Shown piece by piece: positions 54,311-64,000 of a DNA stretch of 64,000 nucleotides (its first letter is position 1; every line of letters starts with the position of its first letter). The notes under the pieces are model-generated. The model had not been told where the DNA came from, did no database searches, and saw only the letters and a list, made by a program, of their open reading frames with translations. Where the stretch lies: the NCBI GenBank assembly GCA_030323885.1, contig CM059186.1, positions 171,229,230 through 171,293,229 of the forward strand, given 5' to 3'. Made by a program: the position numbers and the translations under genes. The DNA comes from Branchipolynoe longqiensis (lineage: Eukaryota > Annelida > Polychaeta > Phyllodocida > Polynoidae).

Positions 54311-54480
54311 TGTACACAGAGGCTAGCCGCTGATGCCTGCAGTGTGTGTGAGTGTTTACTCAGCTCGTCTGTGTGTATGTGTGTGTGTATGTTTGTATGT
54401 GTGTGTACATAGATGCTAGCTGTGTGTGATTGTTTACTCAGCCCGTCTGTATGTAATGACCATGTTGTTGACATTCATAG
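54311..54480. repeat. two diverged copies of a ~90-bp segment
   Basis: GTGTTTACTCAGCTCGTCTG and TTGTTTACTCAGCCCGTCTG, each preceded by a GATGC or GGCTAGC block, with GT repeats between. Confidence 0.75.
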
Positions 54481-54494
54481 CAGCTGGCAATTCG

Positions 54495-54865
54495 CTCTCC
54501 CCACCACCCACCTCCACCACCCACCTCTCCACCACCCACATATACCCACCTCCACCACGCACCTCCACCCGCCTCTCCACCATCCACCTCTACCCACCAT
54601 CACCCACCCACCCCCACTCACCTCCACCCACCCCCACTCACCTCCACCACCCCACCTCTACTCCCACGTAACCATCCATATCCATCCATCTACCACACCC
54701 ACATATGCCCCCACCATAACCATCCACCCATCTCCCTCAACCACCTCCACACATACACCACACCCACCCACCCACCTCCACCATAACCATTCCCCCTTCA
54801 CCCTCCCCCCCAATTACATCACCCAACCCACCGCCCACCTCCATTACATCACCACCAACACCCAC
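54495..54865. repeat. CCACC-rich simple repeat
   Basis: CCACCCACCTCCACC units. Confidence 0.92.
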
Positions 54866-54871
54866 ACGAGA

Positions 54872-55170
54872 AAGCCCGCCCCGCCCCGCCCCGCCCCGCC
54901 CCGCCCCCGCCCCGCCCCGCCCCGCACGCCCCGCCCCGCCCGCCCCCGCCCGCCCGCCCCGCCCCCGCCCGCCCCGCCCCGCCCCGCCCCCCCCGCCCGC
55001 CCCGCCCCGCCCCCGCCCCGCCCCCGCCCCGCCCCGCCCCGCCCCGCCCGCCCCGCCCCGCCCCGCCCCGCCCGCCCGCCCCGCCCGCCCCGCCCACCCC
55101 GCCCGCCCCGCCCGGCCCCGCCCGCCCAGCCCCGCCCCGCCCCGCCCCGCCCCGCCCCGCCCCGCCCCGG
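54872..55170. repeat. (CCCCG/CCCG)n array
   Basis: About 300 bp of CCCCGCCCCGCC with CCCG and CCCCCG variants. The minus strand is dense in G3-G5 runs. Confidence 0.96.
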
Positions 55171-55600
55171 TGTGTAGCGGGACAGGGATGGGTCTCCATC
55201 GGCCCATCTCGGGAGTTGACAGTCAGTAAAGGGATCTTGCTGCTGCTTGTCAGACTCCGTCAAACACTTTACATAACCCCTGATGAACCCCTGGACAGTT
55301 GGACAAGGCCACCACGGTATCAGCATGCTCGAGGTAGTGCTGTTCTCGAGGGATGGCGGGGCGGGGAGGGGTTACCTTCAGATCCCCCACCCCCTAGTGC
55401 TTCGCGTATTCAGCATTTATTCGTTCGAAGAATTCATCTACCTCCCTTCCCAAAAGCAATTTTCGCAAACAAAGATTCCTGGCTATGGCCCAGGAGGGGC
55501 GTATCCCGCCCCCATGAGGAGTTGGGAAGGGGGGGGGGGGTTCGCGGAGGGGGGGTGGGATTCTAGAGGATGGGGACAAGCGGAAGTCTGGCAATCTAGA
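55171..55600. other. unassigned sequence
   Basis: Poly-G at about 55529-55556. The 116-codon plus frame shows no domain. Confidence 0.5.
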
Positions 55601-55604
55601 GTGT

Positions 55605-56085
55605 AGAGAGTAGAGAGAGGGGGGAGAGGGAGAGAGAGAAGGAAGGGGGAAAGGGAGACGGAGAGGGAGAGAGAGAGGAGGTAGAGGGACGGGGATGGGG
55701 AGGGAGAGGGAGAGGGGGAAGAGGGAGAGAGGGAGAGAGATGGAGGGGAGAGAGGGAGAGGGAGGGAGAGGGAGAGAGAGAGGGGGGACAGGGAGGGGGA
55801 GGAGGGGGAGAGGGAGGTGGGAGGAGGGAGAGGGAGGGACGGAGATGGAGGGGAGGGAGAGAGGAAGAGGGAGGGAGAGAGGTGGGGAGGGAGAGGGAGA
55901 AAGGGGGAGAGGGAGAGGCAGGGAGAGGCAGGGAGAGAGGGAGAGAGGGAGAGAGGGGGAGAGGGATAGAGGGAGAGAGAGGGGGGGGGGGGGAGAGGGG
56001 GAGAGAGGGAGAGAGGGAGGGAGAAGGAGAGAAGGAGAGAGGGACAGATGGAGAGATAGAGAGATAGACAGAGGAAGAGGGAGAA
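55605..56085. repeat. (GAGAGG/GGGAGA)n array
   Basis: GGGAGAGGGAGAGA units; mirrored frames are R/G/E-rich on + and S/L/P-rich on -. Not coding. Confidence 0.95.
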
Positions 56086-56412
56086 AGCAGCCCCGTCCAC
56101 TTCCTCTCCCCCTTCCCCCCCGCCCCCTTCCCCTCCGCCCCCCACCCCATCCCGCCCCCTACCACACACACACGGTGATGTACAGCCTCCCCGGGACGGC
56201 CCGGAGGCCTCCAGGGTGGCAAAACAATCGCCGTCTATTATGCTGGGTCCGGCGACTGGAGACAGGCACCGCCACTAGGGGGGTGTGTGTGTGGGGGGGG
56301 GGGGGGGGGTATGGGGAACCTAAAACAACGCTTGCCGAGGATTGTACAACAAAGTGTGCTTTTACCGGGACGTGCTTTGTGGCGTGATACCAATAACAGT
56401 CTGTGGGTGGCT
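56086..56412. other. unassigned sequence with poly-C and poly-G runs
   Basis: GT and poly-G run at 56281-56312. Nothing else recognised. Confidence 0.45.
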
Positions 56413-56436
56413 TAAAGCCGCACAGTCCAATAAAAA
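56413..56436. mobile_element. MITE-G terminal fragment
   Basis: AAAGCCGCACAGTCCAATA matches the family end only. Confidence 0.5.
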
Positions 56437-56449
56437 ACCACCGGACGCA

Positions 56450-57080
56450 GTGGCCGAATCGGTACAGCGCAGGCTTTCCGTGCGGAAGGTCGGTGGGTTG
56501 GTTGTCAGAGTTTCACGTCCTGGCAATATCAAAGGTCATATCAGGACAGGCACCAACTTGGGACAGTGCGCACTTATGGCGACTTTATCGTGCTGCCCCA
56601 CTGTCATACCAGGCTGCCAGTACCATGATCTGATATTCCACTCAGTCATATTATCTTGACACTGAGCCAACCAGTCCTTGCCCGATCGGAATAATAACGA
56701 GAGCCTGGCTAGGAAGCGACAAGTATCAATTCTTAAATCATTGCTTTGACTCGACCAGGGTTCGAACCCAACCCGTGTGTTAAAATCCCACGATCTACCA
56801 AAATGAGAGATGGACGGTCAACTTATTCGGCCATCCCGTCTGGTCCTGTGCGGAAGGTTGGGAGTTTGAAAAGCCAGCCGAGTCAAACCAATGACTTATA
56901 AAATGTATACTTGTCGCTACCCAGCCTGGCACTCGTCATTAATAGGTTAGCTCAGTGTCGGGATAATGTGACTGAAGGGAAAGTTGGGTCATGGTGCTGG
57001 CAGCCTGGTCTACCAGTGGGGCAGCACTATAAAGTCACCATGAGTATGCACTGTCACAAGTCGGTACAGGTCCTATTAAT
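56450..57080 (+). mobile_element. SINE1b copy interrupted by another SINE1
   Basis: Head b starts GCAGTGGCCGAATCGGTAC and breaks after GTGCGGAAGGTCGG (56480-56493). It resumes with GTGCGGAAGGTTGG at 56848, continues through the body and stops after CAAGTCGGTACAGGTCC. The repeated 14-bp block is the target duplication of the inner copy. Confidence 0.93.
56494..56847 (-). mobile_element. SINE1a copy nested in SINE1b
   Basis: Minus-strand tail GGTTGTCAGAGTTTCACGTC, body, head a (CTTATTCGGCCATCCCGTC). The younger of the two copies at this site. Confidence 0.95.
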
Positions 57081-57145
57081 AGTACTATCCTAGTAATGCT
57101 GAACGCCAGGATTACCCCGCTGATTTGCTATAGCATGTTTTAAGT

Positions 57146-57426
57146 TCCTACCGTACACATTTCATATTAATTTTGATGGTTTTCACTAACTTCACCCCGA
57201 GTGGCATCCATTTTGAGTCACATAACCACGAATGTTGTTAATTCCGCCATTAGATAGTGCCATCAATATGGCTTATCACATAATGGTACAGATGGATTCC
57301 ACCACATGGCAGCACTAAATTGAAATGGGACCATGCACGAGTCCGGAATATAGCAGAGAACGTAGATATATTAACAATCTCTGAAAATAGTCAGAGACTG
57401 TGAATATATATATAATGACAGTTCAA
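57146..57426 (-). repeat. interspersed repeat P, copy 2
   Basis: Inverse of 31012-31286: CCGTACACATTTCATATTAA, CCGCCATTAGATAGTGCC, GAAATGGGACCATGCACGAG. The hairpin is imperfect here. Confidence 0.82.
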
Positions 57427-57584
57427 CAGAATATTGGTCCAGGGATTGTTGCGGAGCCCAGCTTTAACCGGTGCGCATCCACATAATAAATTATATTGTG
57501 CATATCTCAGGCCACATCATGACTCAGCATTTAATTACAACGCTGCTGTGCTGTTAATCACAGCCTGCATAGTTTCGGGACAAC

Positions 57585-58050
57585 AGTCTGTGTGTGTGTG
57601 GGTTAACACAGCGGGGTGCTACAACATGGCCGTCCCTCTGTGTGACCTATTCAGGGTGTGTGGGTTAACACTACGGGGTGTTACAACATGGCCGTCCCTC
57701 TGTGTGACCTATTCAGTGTGTGTGGGTTAACACGGCGGGGTGCTACAACATGGCCGTCCCTCTGTGTGACCTATTCAGGGTGTGTGGGTTAACACCATGG
57801 GGTGTTACAACATGGCCGTCCCTCTGTATGACCTATTCAGTGTGTGTGGGTTAACACTGCGGGGTTCTACAACATGGCCATCCCTCTGTGTGACCTATTC
57901 AGTGTGTGTAGGCTAACAATGCAGGGTGTTACAACATAGCCGTCCCTCTGTGTGACCTATTCAGTGTGTTTGGGATAACACCGTGGGGTGCTACAACATG
58001 GCCGTCCCTCTGTGTGACCTATTCAGTCTGTGTGGGTGAACACTGCGGTG
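57585..58050. repeat. 62-bp minisatellite, ~7.5 copies
   Basis: Unit with GTGTGTGGGTTAACAC, GGGGTGCTACAACATGGCCG and CTGTGTGACCTATTCAG. Sixty-two is not a multiple of three, so the frames are short. Confidence 0.95.
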
Positions 58051-58442
58051 AGTACAGAAGCCACGACTCCGGTTCCAGTATCCAACCATCTCAGTGCCCA
58101 GACAGTGCATCCTGGCGCCGACAGATGGCACCACCATTACACTACGGCGGGTCAATAACAGCATTAGCTCGCCCCACCCACACCCCACCCACACCCCACT
58201 TACATCCAGCGGACACCACCCACAGTTTCTATAAAGCAAGGATGAAAGTGATCTCAGAGAGAAAAAACACAAAGCAGAAATCGACAGAGGTTGGGCGATA
58301 ATACGGGGTGATAATACAGTGAGAATGCCAATGGCCCACTCTGTGAGGATAGTCAGCACTGCCTCCTCCATGGAATGCAGCTACGTAGGATAGTGTCAGG
58401 AGAGTACTGGATCTAGCAGCCTTCCAGGATTTTATTATGAAT
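58051..58442. other. unassigned sequence
   Basis: Minus frame of 126 codons at 57991-58371 starts in the minisatellite; no domain. Confidence 0.5.
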
Positions 58443-58586
58443 TCGTTCGTTTGTTGTTTCACGTCCTAGCAACACCTAAGGTAATATCAGGATGGGTACC
58501 GACTTGTAACAGTGCGCACTCATGGCGATTTTATAGTGCTGCCCCACTGGGAGAGTAGGCCGCCAGCATGACCTGATATCCCACTC
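58443..58586 (-). mobile_element. SINE1 3' half, minus strand
   Basis: GTTTGTTGTTTCACGTCCTA through CATGACCTGATATCCCACTC; the minisatellite starts at this point. Confidence 0.88.
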
Positions 58587-59040
58587 CCGGCCCATACCCA
58601 TGTGCCGGTCCCTGGACCCCGACCACTCCCGGCCCATACCCATGTGCCAGTCCCTGGACCCCGACCACTCCCGGCTGTACCCATGTGCCGGTCCCTGGAC
58701 CCCGACCACTCCCAACCCGTACCCATGTGCTGGTCCCTGGACCCCAACTACTCCCGACCTGTACCCATGTGCCAGTCCCTGGACCCTGACCACTCCCGAC
58801 TGGTACCCATGTGCCAGTCCCTGGACCCTGACCACTCCCGGCCCGTACCCATGTGCTGTTCTCTGGACACCGACCACTCCCGACCCATACCCATGTACCG
58901 GTCGCTGGACCCTGACCACTTCCGACCAGTACCAATGTGCCGGTCCCTGGACCCCGAGCACTCCCGGCCCGTGCCCACGTGCCAGTCCCCGACCACTCCC
59001 GGCCCGTGCCCACGTGCGGTTCCCATCCACTCCCGGGCCG
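58587..59040. repeat. 42-bp minisatellite, ~11 copies
   Basis: Unit with CCCATGTGCCGGTCCCTGG and CCCCGACCACTCCCGG. Because 42 is a multiple of three, 148-184-codon frames stay open on both strands; they do not indicate a gene. Confidence 0.95.
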
Positions 59041-59244
59041 CCGCCTGAGACTACGCGTCATTCCCGTATACTACTTACATGACCAAAACCTCGCCCCACA
59101 GCGGGTTAATGGATGGGCGCCACACACGCCACACCCGTATCAACGGGACCGACCCGCCCTCTGTATCACTCCACAGCCCAAGGGGAGTGGGCGGGGGAGG
59201 GATGGGCGTGGTGTAGGGATCGGAAGTAGGAATGATTTTCGAGA

Positions 59245-60260
59245 TGTGGATAGAGGGGCGTAGGAGGAGAGAGACAGGGAGAGGGAGAGGGGAGAAGGAG
59301 AGGGATAAGGAGAATGGGGAGGGGAAAAGGGGAGAGGGAGAAGGGTGGAGAGGAAGGAGAGGGAGGGACAGAGGGTTGGGGGAAGATATGGAGGTTATGT
59401 GGAGGTTGTGAGGAGGGGAGGAGAGAGGCGAGAGGTGAGAGGGAGGAGAGAGGTGAGGTGACAGGGAGGGGGGGGGGGGAGGAGGAAGAGTGTGAGGGGG
59501 AAGGGGTGATAGAGGAGAGGGGAGTATGGAGGGGCAAGAGGGGAAGGGGAGGAGGGAAGCTGGGAAAGGTGTAGATGAGGGGAAGGGGATAGGGAAAGGA
59601 GTGGGGAGAAGGGAAGGAGGAGAGGGGAGAGAAGGGGTAGAGGGGAGGAGGAGGGGGAAGGTGAGAGTAGGAGGGGAGGAGAGGGTTTGGAAGGGGAGGA
59701 AAGGGGGTGTGGGTTGGAGAGGACAGGGAAGAGTTTGAGAGAACAGGGAAAGAAAGGTGGGGCATTGGGATGGGTAGAGGGGGGGGGGGGGGGGATGTGG
59801 GGAGGGCAGTTGGGAGTCAAGTGGGTGGGGAGGGGAGTGGGGAGGGAAGTGGGGAGGGGAGTGGGGAGGGAAGTGGGGAGGGGAGTGGGGAGGGAAGTTG
59901 GGAGGGGAGTGGGAAGGGAAGTGGGAGGGGAGTGGGGAGGGGAGTGGGGCGGGAGTGAGGAGGGAAGTTAGAGGGAGAAGTGGGGAGGGGAGTGGGGAGG
60001 GGATGTGGGGAGGGAAAGTTGGGAGGGGAGTGGGGAGGGGAGTGGGGAGGGATGGGGAGTTGGGAGGGAAGTGGGGAGGGGAGTGGGGAGGGGAGTTGGG
60101 AGTGGGGAGGGGAGTGGGGAGGGGAGTGGGGAGGGAAGTGGGGAGGGGAGTGGGGAGGGGAGAGGGAGGGGGAGTGGGGAGGGAAGTTGGGAGGGGAGTG
60201 GGGAGGGGAGTGGGGAGGGGAGTGGGGAGGGGAGTTGGGAGGGGAGATAAGAAGGGTGGA
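59245..60260. repeat. ~1-kb G-rich (GGGGAGGGGAGT)n array
   Basis: Left part GGAGAGGGAG-like, right part (59815-60245) regular GGGGAGTGGGGAGGGGAG units. Opposing frames of up to 411 codons are artefacts. Confidence 0.96.
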
Positions 60261-60479
60261 GGAGAGCTGGAGAGAGTGGGAAGTGGTGGGGAGGGCGATA
60301 ATACAAGCACTTGGTCGGCCCTGCGGCACCAACATGCACTGCGGTATTACTGAGGTGGTGCAGGCATGCACGCCGTGCTATATGGGTGAATAGTCAACAT
60401 GGCGCTGGGACTCAGTACAGTATGTCTGTCAGGCTGCCTCACGAGAAACACTCCGCCACAGCCAACCACTGTGTGGTTA

Positions 60480-60746
60480 CTAATACCCCATCACACCAAA
60501 TTAGTTCTCACTACGTTCTTGAAAATGTTGCTGAATGGACGCAAACTGTGTGCAAACAGAATGGACATAGTAGCAACTTTTTACGGTCTTTTTACGAACG
60601 GAATTGATGGGCTAGAATGGAATGGTGCTCCAGAACTTTGAGCATGCCCAATATTTTCTTGCAACCACGTTCTACCCCAACCACAGCCCGTCTTAGAACT
60701 TGGTTGGACGTTTTGAGAACTAGTTTGGTGTGATGGGGGTGTTAGC
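60480..60746. mobile_element. MITE with CCCCATCACACC ends, ~267 bp
   Basis: CTAATACCCCATCACACC at the left and GGTGTGATGGGGGTGTTAG at the right, with longer inner matches (AATTAGTTCTCA against TGAGAACTAG). No transposase. The CATCACACC end resembles the MITE-I termini. Confidence 0.82.
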
Positions 60747-60947
60747 AAACTAACCCATTTCAGACACCTGCAATCCAAGTCAGCCATGTGGGATGGAGCA
60801 GTGACATCTGAGTTGGAAATATATATAACTTATAAGTAACAATTTCTGTGGTACAGTGAGTGGGCGAAATGACCACTGAGGCGTGAGCGAATAGGTGGCG
60901 CCACGTGGAGAGCTGAGGTTGTATATGTAGATGACCTAATGGATAGA

Positions 60948-61295
60948 CCAGACGGGATGGCCAAATGAGTTAGAGCGTCCGTCTCCCGTGCTGGTAGATC
61001 GTGGGGTCGTGGGTTCGAGTCCCGGTCGAGTCAAACCAATGACTTTAAAATTGATACTTGTCGCTTCCTAGCCAGGCGCTCGGCATTATTAGGATAGGGC
61101 AAGGACTGGTGTGCTCAGTGTCAGGATAATGTGACTGAGTGGGATACCAGGTCATGGTGCCGGCGGCCTGGTTTCCCAGTGGGACAGCACTATAAAGTCG
61201 CCATGAGTGTGCACTGTCACAAGTCGGTACCCGTCCTGATATGACCTTAGATGTTGCTAGGACGTAAAACAACAACAAACAAACAAACAAACAAA
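60948..61295 (+). mobile_element. SINE1a copy, best preserved, with target-site duplication
   Basis: CCTAATGGATAGA at 60935-60947 and 61296-61308. Head a with A box TGGCCAAATGAG and B box GGGTTCGAGTCCCGG, full body, tail of (AAAC)n. Good reference copy for the family. Confidence 0.97.
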
Positions 61296-61429
61296 CCTAA
61301 TGGATAGAGGTAACCAGCCAATGACTTAGTGGCTGGGGAGTAGAAGGGATCTTCTCGCTTATTATAATCATATAATGGTGTATACAGCATATAGAGTACA
61401 TATACATATTTAATACATACACATACTCA

Positions 61430-61505
61430 AATGACTGGTTAGTTTAGCATCAGGATAATGTGACTGACTGGGATATCGGGTCATGGTGCTGGCGGCCTGA
61501 TTTGG
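61430..61505 (+). mobile_element. SINE1 internal fragment
   Basis: GACTGGTTAGTTTAGCATC to ATGGTGCTGGCGGCCTGATT only, followed by a GT-rich stretch. Confidence 0.82.
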
Positions 61506-61576
61506 GGGTGTGTGGTGTGTGTGGTTTGTTGTTGTGTGTGGGTTTTGTTTTGTGGTGGTTTTGTTGTGTGTGTTTC

Positions 61577-61911
61577 TGCTTTCATTACTTGACTGCTGCT
61601 CTCCATTTAGCTCTCTGCCGTGAGAGTGATGTTTTGTGCGGTTGTACATTTCATGAAAGCTGCCTGCAAAAGTGTTGAAGTGCTGCTGGCTTTTGCAAGT
61701 TACCAGCGGCACTCTCTCGGGGAGCAAATAGAGGTTTCACACCGGCAAGAACATGTCCAGACAGGCGCAAACTATTTGTCCCTGCAGTGGCTGGTAGGGA
61801 GATGTTGGGAGTTCCATACATCAACCGCCCTTGTTGCTGCCACAGTGACATCGTTTTCTGTTCAGGGTTTGCTCCCTTAGCCTTCGGTTCTGTCAAGAAC
61901 CTGTACCACAA
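61577..61911 (-). mobile_element. LINE-W 3' coding fragment, copy 3
   Basis: On the minus strand the last codons read LSRQRAKWRAAVK then stop, matching the broken end at 45703. Upstream coding is recognisable only as mixed frames (QQHFNTFAGSFHEMY and TNSLRLSGHVLAGVK), so it is frameshifted. The 3' UTR is cut after GAAAGCAG. Confidence 0.7.
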
Positions 61912-61959
61912 GGCAGTGGTTTACAACTCTGCAGGGCAGGGGTGTCAAACTCCCTGAGG

Positions 61960-62290
61960 TATTGCAATACCTGCATACACATAGTGTATATACATCTGGT
62001 AAAACCAGTATATACATCTAATATATAATTATATACATCGAGTACATATATAGTATATATACATCCAGTATATATACCCAGTATATTATATATATATCTA
62101 GTATATACACATAGGGTATATATACTGTATGTATATATAGTATACACATAGGGTATATACATCTAGTATATACATATAGTATATATACACATATACAAGT
62201 ATATACACATCCATCCTATGTATATACAAATAGGATATATACATCCAGTATATATACATGTAGTATATATACATACAACATATATACATA
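61960..62290. repeat. AT-rich GTATATACATCTA array
   Basis: Degenerate GTATATATACATC and CAGTATATATAC units. Confidence 0.9.
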
Positions 62291-62315
62291 GATAGTACAC
62301 ATAGTCTGGTGTTGT

Positions 62316-62497
62316 GGGGGGTTATGAAAATGGGAAATACTGCGCCTAGAGCGGGACTCGAACCCACATCTCTTTGCATTACACATTTACAGGCCAGTGT
62401 GCTAACCATTACACCACCAAGGCTCCCTGATGCCACCATACTACCCACGTCTACCTGTCCATGTGGTTACTTGCCTGAGAGGTCAGTGCAGACACAC
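62316..62497 (-). mobile_element. SINE3 copy, minus strand, best preserved
   Basis: Sense strand: leader CTGCACTGACCTCTCAGGC, GGAGCCTTGGTGGTGTAATG (A box TGGTGTAATGG), B box GGGTTCGAGTCCCGC, then CTAGGCGCAGTATTTCCC. Confidence 0.85.
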
Positions 62498-62562
62498 GAC
62501 AAATGACAAATGACACGTGACACATGCCACGTGACCCACGACAAATGACACATGACACATGG
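62489..62562. repeat. ACACATGAC/ACAAATGAC 9-bp tandem repeat
   Basis: About eight degenerate units. Confidence 0.85.
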
Positions 62563-62654
62563 TGTGCGTGCACAGTGAGACTCAGCAGGATGTGCCTCTG
62601 AGGGGCCGCTCAGCTAATCTGTATGCAATCTGCAGTCACCATAGGCGCCCCCTG

Positions 62655-62712
62655 GTGGGAGGGGGGTTGGGAGGGGGGTGGGGAGGGGGTTGGGGAGGGA
62701 GTGGGGGGATTG
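62655..62712. repeat. GGGAGGGGGGT simple repeat
   Basis: G-rich low complexity. Confidence 0.88.
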
Positions 62713-62845
62713 GTCCCTGGGCCGTGATGAGTGCCTGGTGCCTGGTGTCTGTAAGGTGTATAGGCGTAGAACTAAATGACAACTAGCTCTGCAGCCATCT
62801 CGGGGCTGTGGTGTTATCGGACCAGAGAGAAGTAAACACATCGTT

Positions 62846-63254
62846 AAGGCTCTGTCACACATCACCGGATTGGGGAAACGGAAAGAAACCGAACAAAGTC
62901 TGTTGATATCCGGCAAAGTCCAGTTTGTGTCCATTGCATATCCATTACATGTCCATTGATATCTGTTGATATCTGGCCCGATCCGTTACAAGTTTTGACC
63001 ATGCACAAAACTTGGAACGGATGCCGCCTGATTGATGGCTACGGTTCTTGTCTGGTTTGAGTTTGTTTAGTCCGCTTATCGTCCGTTGGCTATGCGTTCA
63101 TGTCCGTTTCATGTCCGTTCATCTGGTGGCCTTTAACCCGATATCGCAACATTTTGACACATTTTAATACATTTTGATACTTATCACACCCGAACACCAC
63201 TGGACTAGAAAATTCTGTCCATTGCTCAATCCAGCATAGTGTGACAGGCACTTT
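62846..63254. mobile_element. MITE-I element, ~410 bp
   Basis: AAGGCTCTGTCACACATC at the left and ATAGTGTGACAGGCACTT at the right. The interior iterates GTCCATTG, GATATCCG and TGTCCGTT words. TA flanks fit. Confidence 0.82.
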
Positions 63255-63299
63255 AGGTTCATTCACTAACAAGCCACTTCTGGGACAGTACAGTTCAAG

Positions 63300-63576
63300 C
63301 AGGGTCCGTCCACATGTGAAGATATGGAATTCAAGGCTATTTCAAGGTTTTTCAATAGAAATTCAAGACTGTTTTCATTTGAATTTCAGGAAAAAGCAAC
63401 AATATTGAATGGTGGTTTCGGACTAATTTAGATCAGTGGGGACAGTTTAATGGAATTCAAAGCTTTTGAAGACTAATTACCCAAAATAGTTTAAATTCAA
63501 AGCTTTTTGATGCGTTGAAATGGGGCAAATGAAGTTCAAGACTTTTCTCAACTTTCCACACCCCGGTGGGACCCTG
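63300..63576. mobile_element. hAT-like MITE, 277 bp
   Basis: CAGGGTCCGTCC at the left and GGTGGGACCCTG at the right. CAGGG ends are common in hAT elements. The interior repeats AATTCAAAGCTTTT and ATTCAAGACT. Flanks AGTTCAAG and AGTTGGTA share only part of an 8-bp duplication. Confidence 0.72.
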
Positions 63577-63654
63577 AGTTGGTATCAGATAAGGCCTTCA
63601 AGTTTACGTACGCCTTTAAGGAAGCACTTAAAAAATATCACAAATTGCTATTTC

Positions 63655-63860
63655 TTAAAGTTGCCCAGTCTGATTCTTTTCTGAGGCTCTGACATTTATA
63701 TTAGATATATATATTAGGTTGATTAGCTGAAAGTAATTTTTATTATGAATCGCCAAATTTGGAGATATTTGAAGTGATAACATGCTAAATTAATTTTGGC
63801 AAGCACGTCAAAATTGTGCCGCCCTAGGTTTCAGCTGAAACAGGTTGTAAAAGGGCTAAA
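63655..63860. mobile_element. MITE-G copy, right end lost
   Basis: AAAGTTGCCCAGTCTGATTC, then TTGGAGATATTTGAAGTG and AATTTTGGCAAGCACGTC; diverged and truncated after GTTTCAGCTGAAACAGG. Confidence 0.72.
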
Positions 63861-64000
63861 GCTCGAATCTGTGGTTGTGTAGGCAGGCTATAGTGAAATC
63901 AATACAGACAAAGAGAAAGGAAGAGTATAAAGTGCAAAGAAGAAGAGAGAGTCCAGACCTCTGGTTTATTATTTATATGTTTACATGGGTTCATTGTAGA
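63861..64000. other. unassigned sequence at window end
   Basis: Nothing recognised. Confidence 0.4.

Noticed and set aside
58476..59082. Overlapping 148-184-codon repeat proteins on both strands
   Set aside because: 42-bp unit is a multiple of three; the array begins within a truncated SINE.
59075..60371. 411-codon P/S/L-rich minus frame and several overlapping frames on both strands
   Set aside because: Array of GGGGAGGGGAGT with few stops in any frame; no domain.

Overview
This window looks like intergenic or intronic DNA from an animal, most likely a mollusc or another lophotrochozoan. It has no operon structure, no recognisable host protein-coding gene, very dense simple repeats, many tRNA-derived SINEs, non-LTR retrotransposon fragments with microsatellite-like 3' tails, and many small inverted-repeat (MITE-like) elements. 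The mollusc assignment is an inference from remembered SINE styles (in particular a SINE ending in GTCGTTAAATAAAACAAAC) and is not proven here. A run of N at 52609-53106 marks an assembly gap.

Layout. 1-5 kb: a tRNA-like repeat (SINE3), a small foldback element, a SINE1 copy, a CACACT microsatellite holding a MITE, and a 5'-truncated non-LTR retrotransposon with an RNase H domain. 5-12 kb: SINE1 copies, a pogo/Tigger-like MITE, the first copy of a common ~350-bp MITE ('MITE-G'), a pyrimidine-rich array and a palindrome cluster. 12-20 kb: a GTACATTTCATCT satellite, four foldback elements and many SINE1 copies. 20-24 kb: three minisatellites, including a 1.3-kb CCA array. 24-34 kb: SINE1, SINE2 and SINE3 copies, an iterated-word MITE and a large inverted repeat with a SINE in its loop. 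34-48 kb: a 25-bp satellite, further MITEs, CCCCG and CCCCT arrays, and a LINE fragment inserted inside a SINE. 48-64 kb: a 60-bp minisatellite split by a 720-bp foldback element, G-rich arrays, an array that runs into the gap, a second RNase H LINE fragment, GC arrays, a SINE nested in a SINE, 62-bp and 42-bp minisatellites, and more MITEs.

How the parts work together. Nothing here forms a host pathway. The SINEs carry Pol III A/B-box motifs and would have depended on LINE enzymes. Both LINE families are present only as dead 3' fragments, and the SINE1 tail resembles the 3' end of the RNase H LINE. The MITEs lack transposases and would have depended on elements outside the window. Local names used below: SINE1 (heads a, b, c and d on one shared body), SINE2, SINE3, SINE4, LINE-R (RNase H type), LINE-W (ending RAKWRAxVK), MITE-G (ends GCATAGTCC), MITE-I (iterated-word type), repeat F and repeat P. 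Most long open frames here come from low-complexity arrays and are not annotated as genes.
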